Source: Coxiellaceae bacterium (GTDB lineage Bacteria; Pseudomonadota; Gammaproteobacteria; Coxiellales; Coxiellaceae). Taken from it: 64,000 nt of DNA. Made by a program: the position numbers and the translations under genes. The notes beneath the pieces were generated by a model. That model ran no database searches and was not told the DNA's origin. It worked only from the letters and a program-made list of their open reading frames with translations. The stretch lies in contig JARGOB010000006.1 in the NCBI GenBank assembly GCA_029212925.1, positions 1-64,000 of the forward strand, in the 5' to 3' direction. Positions 1-8,756 of the stretch are shown piece after piece (the stretch's first letter is position 1; each line of letters starts with the position of its first letter).

Positions 1-79
1 TTATTTAACTTAAACTTGTCCCCAGAACTGCAGAATGATTAAGATACAATCCAGAGATTATAAAAAGGAGTTTAAAATA

Positions 80-727
80 ATGATCATCAAAAAAACAACA
101 TTGGCACTGTGTTTGGTTAGTTTCTCAATTCCAGTGTTTGCTAACCCAATACAATGTAAAACGCCAAAGGTGGGTGTACAGCAATGCCAAGCGACCGGAA
201 AAAACCCATCGAAACTGTATGCGATTAATAATATGCCCTATGCATTATGTGCGAAATCGTTGTGTACGATTGATAAAAAAGACCCAAGCAAAGCCAGTTG
301 CTTGTGTCCGATTCATCAATCAAAAGGCTGGATGGCGCTATCATTTTCACCTAATGATTATCAACAAGCGCAACCAAAGTGGGTGCAATCATCAACTACG
401 AATACAGTGCAATCCAACTTTTCGTTAGCGGATCAAGCTAAAACACCTAAAGCTGAGAATATTACGTGCCAATCAGACCAGGCTAAGCCGTGGGCGGATT
501 GCTTTGGTGTGCGCTGCACGGTTGATAGCCATTTGATGGCTACTTGTATTTGCCCTGTGACAAATTCAAAAACGTTTGCCATTAGTGGGCCGGGTGATAC
601 CAGTAAATGCAATACACCAAGCGGTAAGGTCTGGTCGGCTACGACATCCGATTTTAGCGGCAGTAATACCGCATTTATTAAAGGCAGTTATCAAAAGCTT
701 TACCCGACTGCGCCAGTGAGTCAGTGA
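80..727 (+). CDS. Exported cysteine-rich protein with a duplicated motif
   Basis: I do not recognise the family. The chosen ATG at 80 has a strong ribosome site (AAAAAGGAG, 62-70) and begins a typical signal peptide with cleavage expected after VFA, about residue 21; an in-frame upstream start at 35 would bury it. The mature part (about 195 residues) holds two copies of a Cys pattern: C-x(4)-CTID...ASC-x-CP near the middle and C-x(4)-CTVD...ATC-x-CP further on, each followed by a short beta-like stretch. Paired CxC and C-x(4)-C spacing suggests disulfides in the periplasm or outside the cell. It stands alone, followed by a long hairpin. The prediction of an exported, disulfide-bonded protein is good; its function is unknown. 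Confidence 0.75.
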   Translation: MIIKKTTLALCLVSFSIPVFANPIQCKTPKVGVQQCQATGKNPSKLYAINNMPYALCAKSLCTIDKKDPSKASCLCPIHQSKGWMALSFSPNDYQQAQPKWVQSSTTNTVQSNFSLADQAKTPKAENITCQSDQAKPWADCFGVRCTVDSHLMATCICPVTNSKTFAISGPGDTSKCNTPSGKVWSATTSDFSGSNTAFIKGSYQKLYPTAPVSQ

Positions 728-781
728 GTCTAAGCCATGCATAAAGTCTGTAAATAATTGGTGGGGTAACTGCCATAGCCA

Positions 782-889
782 ATAAGGCTGCTAGGAGTAC
801 CTTTCGAGCGGCGTACGATACAGGGATTGTAATGGAGTACGAGGATAGGGATATCCGCTCGGGAGAAAGGTATCCCTAGGCAGCCTTAT
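782..889. repeat. Long imperfect inverted repeat
   Basis: The left arm at about 782-811 (ATAAGGCTGCTAGGAGTACC and on to GAGCGG) pairs with the right arm at about 855-889 (CCGCTC... to GGCAGCCTTAT), with a few mismatches and small bulges. The transcript would fold into a rod of roughly 30 base pairs with a 43-nt inner segment. It fills the gap between two rightward genes. It resembles the hairpins at 2248-2394 and 39906-40011 in size and design but not in stem sequence. It could be a terminator, an mRNA-stabilising hairpin, or a miniature mobile repeat. Confidence 0.7.
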
Positions 890-971
890 GGTGCATTCGT
901 CAGAGGGTTAATCTATATATTTAGTCTGAATTAGTATAAAATTAATTCAATTTATTGCGTTAGGAGTTTTT

Positions 972-1496
972 ATGTCGAATCAATCGGATACATTCTGGCA
1001 GTGTTTTCAGCAGAAAGATTTTACGGGTGCTACGAAAGCATTGTCTGACCTTGGTACGGAACAACAACAAGCTGTATTGGAACAGCTCTATCAAAAAGGC
1101 AGCAATGCACAGCAACCGTTTATGGTATCCGTCCTGCGACGCAAGTTGCATGATGGTGAAACGTTTGATGATTTTTATCAATCGTGGCAGCCAAATCCAG
1201 CGGCATGTCAACCCATAGAAGAAGGTGGTCAAACTTATCGTCAGTTTTTTCCGATTGCAACGCGCGTGGTGAATGGTGTCAATATTGAAGACCCATCTGA
1301 CATTATCAGTGTTGGTTTTAGCTGGGTAAAGAATGATGAGGAGAAACAAGGTTTGTTTGATTACATCGAGTCAGCCAGCCAAGGTAACGATGAAAAAAAT
1401 GAAGCGCGACGAGAAGGTATTCATAAAGTAGCGGATGGCGGTTTGCTGGGTTTATTTGTCGTCGAAGCCGATGATAACTTAGGAGCACCATTTTAA
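972..1496 (+). CDS. Conserved-looking protein of unknown function, 174 aa
   Basis: I do not recognise it. The start has a good ribosome site (AGGAG, 8 nt before ATG). The product is soluble, acidic and without a signal peptide or membrane segment. The N-terminal third is helical and Gln-rich, followed by a mixed region containing VGFSWVKND. The gene ends at 1496 in TAATG, overlapping the next start by one base, so it is almost surely translated with the membrane HExxH protein downstream. A partner or regulator of that protein is a fair guess only. Confidence 0.7.
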   Translation: MSNQSDTFWQCFQQKDFTGATKALSDLGTEQQQAVLEQLYQKGSNAQQPFMVSVLRRKLHDGETFDDFYQSWQPNPAACQPIEEGGQTYRQFFPIATRVVNGVNIEDPSDIISVGFSWVKNDEEKQGLFDYIESASQGNDEKNEARREGIHKVADGGLLGLFVVEADDNLGAPF

Positions 1497-2239
1497 TGCG
1501 TAATTCACCAATCAAGACATTACTGATTAACGTTATTTGTTTTGTCGCCACCTATTATATTGCGATTATTTTGCATGAGTATGGCCATGGTTTTGTGGCT
1601 TGGTTGTATGGATTAAAAGATTCACCTTTCGATATCATTTACGGTGGTTGGTATTTGCAACACGTTGATGAGGGGGTGAGTTACCACCACCTTAGGTCGA
1701 TACAAGCGTTTCATCAAGAAGCCTTTGTAGGTATTGGAGGTACCTGTGTGACGTTGTTGTTAGCCTTTTTGAGTTTGGCTATGCTGAATTGTAAAGCAGT
1801 ACTGCAAAAGCCAAGTGTGTTTACATTTTTTTACTGGTTATTAATCATAAATATGGTCGCATTAACGCAGTACTTTTTCTTATCGGTGTTTTCTGATGGC
1901 GGTGACATGGGCCACTTTGTACATGGTCTGCAGTTTTCACCGTGGTGGGTGTTTATACCCGGCACGATTTTTATTGCTGCAATGCTCTATCGCATTTTCG
2001 CGATTGAAATTGTTAAGGCTTATAAGGTCATGCCATTAAAATCAATATGGACGCAGCGCTTATTGCTGTTGCTCAGTTTGGCCACTATTTTTTTAATGCT
2101 TTATATCCATCAATACAATCCTATAGCGGATAATGCAGGTAACCTGATTGCGCAAGTGTTAGCGATATTTTCAATATGTTTAGTGCCTATTTTGTTTTTC
2201 GTCTTTAATCCGTCCAATCAGTGGATTAAACAACGCTGA
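1496..2239 (+). CDS. Polytopic membrane protein with HEYGH motif (M50-like)
   Basis: The protein has about six membrane helices. Within the first, His27-Glu28-Tyr-Gly-His31 forms an HExxH zinc site inside a hydrophobic helix, the arrangement typical of site-2 type (M50) intramembrane metalloproteases and their M50B-like relatives. A possible third ligand is an Asp in the SDGGDMGH segment near residue 140, where M50 enzymes carry an NxxPxxxxDG-like motif, though the match is loose. There is no PDZ domain. It is translationally coupled (TAATG) to the 174-aa gene before it. A membrane metalloprotease is likely; the substrate is unknown. Confidence 0.65.
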   Translation: MRNSPIKTLLINVICFVATYYIAIILHEYGHGFVAWLYGLKDSPFDIIYGGWYLQHVDEGVSYHHLRSIQAFHQEAFVGIGGTCVTLLLAFLSLAMLNCKAVLQKPSVFTFFYWLLIINMVALTQYFFLSVFSDGGDMGHFVHGLQFSPWWVFIPGTIFIAAMLYRIFAIEIVKAYKVMPLKSIWTQRLLLLLSLATIFLMLYIHQYNPIADNAGNLIAQVLAIFSICLVPILFFVFNPSNQWIKQR

Positions 2240-2247
2240 ATCAAATT

Positions 2248-2394
2248 AAAATTTAACTGAGGGTTCGCTAGTCTGAGTCAAAATTGTTTGAATTTTGAGA
2301 GGCGCAGTGGAGTTTACTTTACGTTAAATGAGCAGCGCATCGCAAAAATTCAGTCAATTTTGGCCAGAATAGTAGAATCCTCAGTTAAATTTTT
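2248..2394. repeat. Long imperfect inverted repeat between convergent genes
   Basis: The left arm from 2248 (AAAATTTAACTGAGG) pairs with the right arm ending near 2394 (CCTCAGTTAAATTTTT); similarity runs for about 50 bases inward through CAAAATTG and GAATTTTG. The central part holds GGCGCAGTGGAG. The right arm contains the stop codon of the leftward icmF-like gene, so it can act as a terminator for both converging transcripts. Its design matches the hairpins at 782-889 and 39906-40011. Confidence 0.75.
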
Positions 2395-4385
2395 TGTGGG
2401 CAGCGGAATTGAGCTAGCACATGAGGTATGAAAGGGTTAATAATATCCTGCGTAGTAAGCATATATACTGCTGATTGATTACCCAGTTGCAAAGTCAGTT
2501 GATATTGATTGAGTTGATCGGTGGTGCGTAAGCGCGCATGATCGATGACTTTGAACCAGGCCCAGGGGCCGGTATAGGTCTTGGTTATTGATTTACCTTG
2601 ATCATTTGTTAGCTGCATAGTGACAAAGCCTGGGTTGGGTCCTGGCCAGCTAAATTGTTGGCTCGTTAAATGCTTGTCTGTGATGGTATACATTTGTCCG
2701 GCAATATTTAAAATAGCGCGCTGGGTGTGTGGGTTAAGGTGTGGTGTATTTAGAAAAAACTGTGCGCTGGCGTGATGGCTTCCTGGTTGAAAAAACATTT
2801 TACGTATCAAGGCTGCGCGGGTTAGCATGTCGAGGTGTTTTTTTGATAAAGCCAATTGCTCATCGTCTAGTGTTTTCATTTTCCAGTGATGGTTGTTTAT
2901 ATCGATATATGGGTTGAAGTAGTGTTGTATAAAGCCATCGAGTGTTCCGTTGGGTGCAAAGAAGTGATTGAACTGTTTGATTGCGATAACCGATTTAGCG
3001 TAACTGAATACGGGGTAGCGTTGTTCGATGGTGGCGCGGTAATGTGGCAGAATATCCTTTTGCCATTGCAATTGAATGTATTGCTTACTTTTGACTAAAC
3101 TCATGTGCCAAAAACGCTGACCGATGGTGCTTAGCCATTGGTTGATAGGGCGGGGTAATTGTTTGGCAACCGCAAGGCTGAGTTCTAGGTCGTCTTGTGT
3201 GTCGAGCTGGTTCATGCGGCCGGCGGTAAATGCAAAACTGGCAGCTAAAGGATCTTTATTGTTTACGATAGCATCGACTTGTTGTTGTAAGGTATACAGT
3301 GCTGCTTGAAAACCTTGATAGCCACGATTTTTTTCCAAGAAATTTGACATCGGTGTGGGCGTGTCACGGTGCAGTGTCGCATTGTTGTTTATGGTAGTGA
3401 CTAATTGCCATAAGCGGCTATCAGGTTGTTGCAGTTGTTTAATCAGCTGCGATATATCAGATAAGTACGGTGTTGGTTTTAATTGGATGTGTTGCAGTAA
3501 GCTCTGCCAATGCAATTGAAACTGTTGCAGGTATTGTGTTTGTACTTGTTTAATTAGTTTTAGTGAGTTGCGATGATTATTCCATGTTTGTTGGATGTGA
3601 CCGGTTACCCAGTCGCCGTGTGCTGCTTGCGGTGCCATGGCAGGAATTTGTTTTTGGTAGACATTAAAAAATAAAGCGCTGCTGTAAAGTTCAGGAACGG
3701 CTAGGTTATCTGTGCGTATGCCTTTGGGCAAATCTACACTAAAGTCGATAGGCACAAGTGCGTTGGGGTAATAGCTTTGAATCACTAAGAAGCTGATTTC
3801 TGCTGGACTGAGACTTTGAAATTTAGCACGACTGCGAGCAAGTAAATTAGCTTGCGGTTGCCAGGTCAGCATGTGTTGCTGTAAAGCTTGATCTAATGCT
3901 TGATGGTATCGTTGTGGAATAAATTGTCGATACCAAGCACGTTGAAACTTAATGTTTTGATGCGCAGTCTCGCTGGCCATGACATAAGCCTTACAAGCGT
4001 TATAGAGTGCTAACGGGTTTCTGCTAGTTTGATCACTTAATTGCTTAATGGTTAGCTGTTTTAGATAGGGTATAAAATGTTGTTCAAGATCGGTTTGATA
4101 CTGGTGCTGAATACGTTGATACACGTTATCCAGTTGATGCATGCCCAGCCAGTGGTATTGGTGTACATTGCTTTTATTGATAAGGTCTACAATTTGTTGT
4201 TCTGATGTTAGTCGAGATTTCCAGTGATTTTGATGTGTCAGTGACTGGCTGAGTTGTTGTAGCTTTGTATCCAATTGATGCGTTTTACGGTAACCAATAA
4301 ACCAGTAAACACCAAGCAGTGTGATTGACAGCACCAATAATAACACCCAAGCCAGTTGCAGTGATTTATTGGTGGTTTTAGACAT
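2385..4385 (-). CDS. Half-length IcmF/TssM-family protein (periplasmic part only)
   Basis: The C-terminus is unmistakably that of IcmF/TssM, the inner-membrane anchor of type VI (and, in Legionellales, Dot/Icm-associated) secretion systems: an IRKMFF...F block, then WPGP, GPWAWFKVIDHARL, and the family's terminal NPF...FRCP. The start chosen (MSKTTNK, ATG at 4385) lies 4 bp after the purD stop and gives 666 aa with one membrane helix at about residues 10-30. That helix corresponds to the third helix of full TssM, so the first two helices and the cytosolic NTPase-like domain (some 400 residues) are missing. No other secretion-system gene is nearby. It is read from the purD message. It may complement a separately encoded N-terminal half, or work as a stand-alone envelope protein. 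Confidence 0.85.
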   Translation of the reverse strand: MSKTTNKSLQLAWVLLLVLSITLLGVYWFIGYRKTHQLDTKLQQLSQSLTHQNHWKSRLTSEQQIVDLINKSNVHQYHWLGMHQLDNVYQRIQHQYQTDLEQHFIPYLKQLTIKQLSDQTSRNPLALYNACKAYVMASETAHQNIKFQRAWYRQFIPQRYHQALDQALQQHMLTWQPQANLLARSRAKFQSLSPAEISFLVIQSYYPNALVPIDFSVDLPKGIRTDNLAVPELYSSALFFNVYQKQIPAMAPQAAHGDWVTGHIQQTWNNHRNSLKLIKQVQTQYLQQFQLHWQSLLQHIQLKPTPYLSDISQLIKQLQQPDSRLWQLVTTINNNATLHRDTPTPMSNFLEKNRGYQGFQAALYTLQQQVDAIVNNKDPLAASFAFTAGRMNQLDTQDDLELSLAVAKQLPRPINQWLSTIGQRFWHMSLVKSKQYIQLQWQKDILPHYRATIEQRYPVFSYAKSVIAIKQFNHFFAPNGTLDGFIQHYFNPYIDINNHHWKMKTLDDEQLALSKKHLDMLTRAALIRKMFFQPGSHHASAQFFLNTPHLNPHTQRAILNIAGQMYTITDKHLTSQQFSWPGPNPGFVTMQLTNDQGKSITKTYTGPWAWFKVIDHARLRTTDQLNQYQLTLQLGNQSAVYMLTTQDIINPFIPHVLAQFRCPQKI

Positions 4386-4389
4386 GTTG

Positions 4390-5673
4390 TTACACTTTTT
4401 GTTGTAGGGCACGATAACCGATATCGTGGCGGTAAAAACGTTCAGACCAATTAATTTTCTCGGCGGCTTGATAAGCCGATTGCTGTGCTTTGATGATGTC
4501 TTCACCTAAGGCGCAAACGGCTAATACACGACCACCAGCAGTAACAACGTCGCCGTCTTTTTGTGCTGTGCCAGCATGAAACACTTTAACCTGATCATTG
4601 TCGATGGTATCTAAACCCGAGATGGTGTCGCCTTTGTTATAGCTGAATGGATAACCGCCAGCGCATAACACGACATCAAGTGCTACGCGTGGATCCCATT
4701 GGGTGCTGACCTTATTCAGCGCACCATCGATAGCGGCTAAACACAGCTCAGCTAGGTCGGATTGCAAGCGCATGAGTATAGGTTGTGTTTCGGGGTCGCC
4801 GAGTCGGCAATTAAATTCGAGTACGACGGGCTTACCTTCTGGTGAAATCATTAAGCCGGCATATAAAAAACCGGTGTAGGGTGTGCCATTGGCTTGCATG
4901 GCGTTAACGGTCGGCTCGATGACTTGTTTTAATATAGTGGCCTCAAGTGCATCGTCCAGTAATGGTGAAGGTGAGTAGGCGCCCATGCCCCCAGTGTTAG
5001 GACCTTGGTCGCCATCATCACGACGCTTATGATCTTGTGAGCTAGCGAGTGGCAAGATATTGTTACCATCGACCATCACCATGTAGCTGAGTTCTTCACC
5101 TTGTAAAAAATCCTCAATCACGATGTGATTACCGGCCTCACCAAATTGTTTGTCGGTGAGCATCGCATGTACAGCTGCCTCGGCTGCCGCTTTATCTTCA
5201 GCGATGACTACACCTTTACCGGCGGCGAGTCCATCGGCTTTAATGACTTGCGGGTATTGTTGGTTTTGTAAATATTCGACGGCTGCTGCTTCATTATCGA
5301 AGGTGGCATAGGCAGCAGTAGGAATTTGCTGTTGTTGCATAAACTGCTTGCAGAAGGCTTTTGACGATTCCAGTTGGGCAGCAGCTTGACTGGGTCCAAA
5401 GCAAGCGAGATTTTCGGCTTGAAATTGATCGACAATGCCAAGGGCTAGTGGTGCTTCTGGGCCAACAACGGTCAGTTCAATGTGATTTTTTTTAGCAAAG
5501 TCGATAAGCGCTGCAATATCAGTTGCTGTAATGTCAATATTGCTGATACCGTCTTCGTGCGCCGTGCCGGCATTACCTGGTGCAACAAACACATCACGTA
5601 CGTTTGGTGATTGTGCCAATTTCCAAGCGATCGCATGTTCGCGCCCGCCACCACCTACGACCAAAACTTTCAT
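4390..5673 (-). CDS. purD: Phosphoribosylamine-glycine ligase
   Basis: It catalyses the second step of de novo purine synthesis, the ATP-dependent joining of glycine to phosphoribosylamine, in the cytosol. The sequence opens MKVLVVGGGGREHAIAW, the family signature, followed by an ATP-grasp core (KADGLAAGKGV, LQGEELSYM, and the metal-binding LEFNCRLGDPETQ). At 427 aa its length is normal. A start four codons upstream (MGRE) is possible but the family begins at MKVLV. It is in the conserved order fis-purH-purD, 120 bp after purH, and is followed at 4 bp by the icmF-like gene. Confidence 0.97.
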   Translation of the reverse strand: MKVLVVGGGGREHAIAWKLAQSPNVRDVFVAPGNAGTAHEDGISNIDITATDIAALIDFAKKNHIELTVVGPEAPLALGIVDQFQAENLACFGPSQAAAQLESSKAFCKQFMQQQQIPTAAYATFDNEAAAVEYLQNQQYPQVIKADGLAAGKGVVIAEDKAAAEAAVHAMLTDKQFGEAGNHIVIEDFLQGEELSYMVMVDGNNILPLASSQDHKRRDDGDQGPNTGGMGAYSPSPLLDDALEATILKQVIEPTVNAMQANGTPYTGFLYAGLMISPEGKPVVLEFNCRLGDPETQPILMRLQSDLAELCLAAIDGALNKVSTQWDPRVALDVVLCAGGYPFSYNKGDTISGLDTIDNDQVKVFHAGTAQKDGDVVTAGGRVLAVCALGEDIIKAQQSAYQAAEKINWSERFYRHDIGYRALQQKV

Positions 5674-5793
5674 TTCACGTCCCATTATCTAAAGTGCACT
5701 TATTCTAACGGTTCACTCTAGGCGTTGCAATCATGGCGGTTGCCACCTGATTTACAGCGTACGGCAGTGTATCACCCCAATATAGTAGAAGGT

Positions 5794-7371
5794 TTAATGA
5801 CGAAAATGGCGATGGCCAGTAAACAGCATGACAATGCCAGCTTTATCAGCGGCAGCAATCACTTCTTTATCGCGGATTGAGCCACCGGGTTGAATGATGG
5901 CGTTAACGCCGGCATCGACGGCGACTTGTATGCCATCGGCAAAGGGGAAGAAGGCATCGGATGCGACAACAGAATCTTGTAATGATAAATCGGCTTGTTG
6001 TGCTTTGAGTACAGCGATTTCAGCAGCAAATACACGACTGGTTTGGCCGCCACCTAAACCAAGCGTTTGACCGTCTTTAGCAAATACAATGGCGTTTGAT
6101 TTCACGTATTGCACCACTTTCCAAGCAAATAAACAGTCTTGTAATTGCTGTTCTGTTGGTTGCTGTTGCGTTGCGACAGTTAAACCACTGGCATCGAGTG
6201 GTAGCTGATCAGCTTGTTGAATTAATAAGCCACCTGACACGGTGTGATAAGTGTATTGTTGTTTATCATTGGCTTTGCCGTATTGCATGACGCGCACATT
6301 CGGTTTGGCTTGTAAGCAGGTTAATGCCTCAGCGCTAACTTCAGGTGCTAAGATTACTTCGACAAATTGGTTGGCAATGATTTGCTTGGCTGTGTCAGCC
6401 TGTAAGCAGTGATTCAAGGCAATAATACCACCAAAGGCAGATTGCGAATCGCATGCAAAGGCTTTTTTATAGGCGGCTAATTGCGTGTCAGCTTGTGCGA
6501 CGCCGCAAGGTGTGGCGTGCTTAACGATCACGCAAGCTTGTTGCTGTGGATCAAGCGAGCATACGCAACGTAGTGCGCCTTCACTGTCCATTAAATTATT
6601 AAATGATAGTGGCTTGCCTTGCAATAGTTTGGCTTGTGCTAAGGTGCCAGATTGCGCTGGGCTGAATTCATAGAGCGCTGCTTGTTGGTGTGGATTTTCA
6701 CCGTAGCGCAAATCCATTTGTTTGTGCAGTTGTGGTTGCCAGTTATCAACAAAGACCGATTCATTTTTTTCGCTTTTTTTACTGTCGTCATTTTGCTGTG
6801 ACATATACTCTGCGATTGCTGCATTATAATCAGCCAATCGCTGGAATACTTTTTGCGATAAACGTTTACGTGTATTGAGATCGGTGCCGCCTTGTTGTTG
6901 GCATTGTGCTAATACGCTGTCGTAGTCGGCAGGATCGATAACCACGGTGACATCTTGATGATTTTTAGCGCCTGAGCGCAGCATGGTGGGTCCACCAATG
7001 TCGATATTTTCAATTGCTTTAGTGTAATCGCAGTCATCTTGCTGGATGACCTGTGTGAACGGGTATAAGTTACACACCAACAGGTCGATAGGCTCTATAT
7101 TATGTTCTGTCATTACAGCGTCATCTTGGCCGCGTCGACCTAATAAGCCACCGTGAATGATGGGGTGTAAGGTCTTTACACGCCCGCCCATGATTTCAGG
7201 AAAGCGGGTGACATCACTGACTTCAGTCACAGTAACGCCGGATTCTGTAAGTAGTTTAGCTGTGCCGCCGGTTGCCAAAATAAAAACGCCCAAGTCTTGG
7301 AGAGCTTGGGCGAATTTTACAATATTGGTTTTGTCTGACACGCTAATTAAAGCGCGTTGGATCTTAGTCAA
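5794..7371 (-). CDS. purH: Bifunctional AICAR transformylase/IMP cyclohydrolase
   Basis: It performs the last two steps of IMP synthesis: formyl transfer to AICAR, then ring closure. The N-terminal MGS-like cyclohydrolase domain starts RALISVSDKTNIV and includes the GGRVKTLHP motif; the C-terminal transformylase domain carries KHATPCGVA and KSNAIVFAKDGQTLGLGGGQTSR. I take the TTG at 7371 as start because it gives MTKIQRALISVSDK, like other PurH proteins; it overlaps the fis stop by 8 bp, implying coupling. A GTG at 7407 is an alternative start. A low-complexity Ser/Lys-rich insert follows MSQQ near residue 200. Confidence 0.96.
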   Translation of the reverse strand: MTKIQRALISVSDKTNIVKFAQALQDLGVFILATGGTAKLLTESGVTVTEVSDVTRFPEIMGGRVKTLHPIIHGGLLGRRGQDDAVMTEHNIEPIDLLVCNLYPFTQVIQQDDCDYTKAIENIDIGGPTMLRSGAKNHQDVTVVIDPADYDSVLAQCQQQGGTDLNTRKRLSQKVFQRLADYNAAIAEYMSQQNDDSKKSEKNESVFVDNWQPQLHKQMDLRYGENPHQQAALYEFSPAQSGTLAQAKLLQGKPLSFNNLMDSEGALRCVCSLDPQQQACVIVKHATPCGVAQADTQLAAYKKAFACDSQSAFGGIIALNHCLQADTAKQIIANQFVEVILAPEVSAEALTCLQAKPNVRVMQYGKANDKQQYTYHTVSGGLLIQQADQLPLDASGLTVATQQQPTEQQLQDCLFAWKVVQYVKSNAIVFAKDGQTLGLGGGQTSRVFAAEIAVLKAQQADLSLQDSVVASDAFFPFADGIQVAVDAGVNAIIQPGGSIRDKEVIAAADKAGIVMLFTGHRHFRH

Positions 7372-7657
7372 TGTTGTACTGCTTGATTTTTTTGCGTAGC
7401 GTACCACGGCTAATGCCTAAGATGATAGCGGCTTTGCATTGATTGCCACGGGTGTACTCCAGTACCTTTTTAAGTAGCGGAATTTCCATTTCGGCTAAAA
7501 CCATTTTGTACAAATTGGCAGGATCTTCACCGTCCAATTGTGAAAAGTAGCGGTCCAACAGGTTTTCCACACTGTCGCGCATTGATTGTACGCTTTGTGA
7601 GGTTGTTGCAGCGACTGGCGCTTCAACGACATCTGATGTCATGACTTCTTCTAGCAT
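7364..7657 (-). CDS. fis: Nucleoid-associated DNA-bending protein Fis
   Basis: Fis is a homodimeric DNA-bending regulator of growth-linked promoters and nucleoid structure. The ATG at 7657 is preceded by GGAAGGAAC and yields 97 aa, the usual size. The C-terminal helix-turn-helix is near identical to the family consensus (GNQCKAAIILGISRGTLRKK), and the mid-region MVLAEMEIPLLKKVLEYT matches the dimer core. In many gammaproteobacteria fis is preceded by dusB; here it is the first gene, facing a potassium-channel gene, and is followed with overlap by purH. Confidence 0.95.
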   Translation of the reverse strand: MLEEVMTSDVVEAPVAATTSQSVQSMRDSVENLLDRYFSQLDGEDPANLYKMVLAEMEIPLLKKVLEYTRGNQCKAAIILGISRGTLRKKIKQYNID

Positions 7658-7841
7658 TGCTGTTCCTTCCAACTTAGTGACTCCTTGTTGTGATTAAAAA
7701 GAATACTTCCCTCTAAGGTTGATCATTATATCACTAGATTCTGGCGATACAAGACCTTAAGGATGGAATATTTGACATTTATTTGTCAGACATTGGCTAT
7801 AGTTTAGCGCTAATTGATGCTAGTCAGTATTTGGATTCCGC

Positions 7842-7850
7842 TGCTATAAT
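7842..7850 (+). promoter_or_regulatory. Extended -10 promoter for the potassium channel gene
   Basis: TGCTATAAT (7842-7850) is a perfect extended -10 element (TGn plus TATAAT), 33 bp before the ATG at 7883. No convincing -35 is seen 17 bp upstream, which fits an extended -10 promoter. A ribosome site AGGGGG follows at 7864-7869. Confidence 0.5.
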
Positions 7851-7882
7851 ATGGACTAGGGTTCAGGGGGAAATCGACCAGC

Positions 7883-8740
7883 ATGTCAAATTTCATTTAC
7901 AATTTTGTACGCAAGAATAAATTGTCCACTTATTTGGGCATTGCTGGCGTATCGCCGCGTGAGACTAAAGCGGCATTAATCTGCTGGCGTATTTATATTT
8001 CACTGATGTTAATTATTGCCTTTTGGTTACTGATTCAATGGCAGATAGAGACGCTGGGCGAGGTTGACCCCTTGCACCGATTAATTGCTAGTGTGGTCGT
8101 TTGGTTATTTTTTGTTGTTGAGCTGTCATTACTATTAGCCTTCGTGAAAGACCGTCGAGAGTTTATAAGGCATAACTGGATGTTGGTTGTGTCCATTTTG
8201 GCTGGTGTGGTTTATATCATTTTTTTTCACAATCAACACTTATGGTTTTTACGCGACTTTCAGCCAATATTGGCGGTATGGTGCATGGTGCCATCTGGGC
8301 GCATGATATGGAATTATTTCGCTGATGGTAAGCTGAGTACCACGTTGATAGCGAGTTTAATTATTGTTGTGGCATTTGGGTTGTTGGTTTCTGGTATTGA
8401 TCCGAATGTTAAATCTCCTTGGGACGGTATTTGGTGGGCATTGGCTACGGTTTCAACGGTTGGTTATGGCGATGTGGTGCCAGCGAGCGCATTGGGTCGT
8501 ATGTTGGGTGGCGCATTAATTATTATGGGCTTGGGTATGTTTGTGATAATTACGGCCAACTTCTTGGCGATTTTTCTGAAGCGTGAACGTAAAGAGTTAC
8601 GTGAATCGGAAGGTGAAATTAAGCAAGTGTTGGATAAACTTAATGAGATGCAAAAAGACCAGGACAAGTTACAAAAGAGTGTAAAAGATCTCGAAAAGAA
8701 ACTGAGTCGTAGAACATCAAAAAAAGAAACCAAAGACTGA
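7883..8740 (+). CDS. Voltage-gated-type potassium channel
   Basis: A six-helix inner-membrane channel subunit. The pore loop carries the potassium selectivity filter TVGYGD at residues 192-197, between the last two hydrophobic helices. Four helices precede it, as in the Kv family, although no clear ladder of S4 arginines is visible, so voltage sensing is unsure. The tail after residue 235 is a highly charged coiled coil (EGEIKQVLDKLNEMQKDQDK) ending in basic residues, probably for tetramer assembly. It faces fis across a 225-bp divergent gap and converges on the 599-aa gene. Confidence 0.85.
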   Translation: MSNFIYNFVRKNKLSTYLGIAGVSPRETKAALICWRIYISLMLIIAFWLLIQWQIETLGEVDPLHRLIASVVVWLFFVVELSLLLAFVKDRREFIRHNWMLVVSILAGVVYIIFFHNQHLWFLRDFQPILAVWCMVPSGRMIWNYFADGKLSTTLIASLIIVVAFGLLVSGIDPNVKSPWDGIWWALATVSTVGYGDVVPASALGRMLGGALIIMGLGMFVIITANFLAIFLKRERKELRESEGEIKQVLDKLNEMQKDQDKLQKSVKDLEKKLSRRTSKKETKD

Positions 8741-8756
8741 TGCGTTTCCTAACAAA

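Noticed and set aside
2385..4505. Longer IcmF-like frame reaching into purD
   Set aside because: The first 40 residues would overlap the purD C-terminus, and the ATG at 4385 directly after purD gives a normal membrane-anchor N-terminus.
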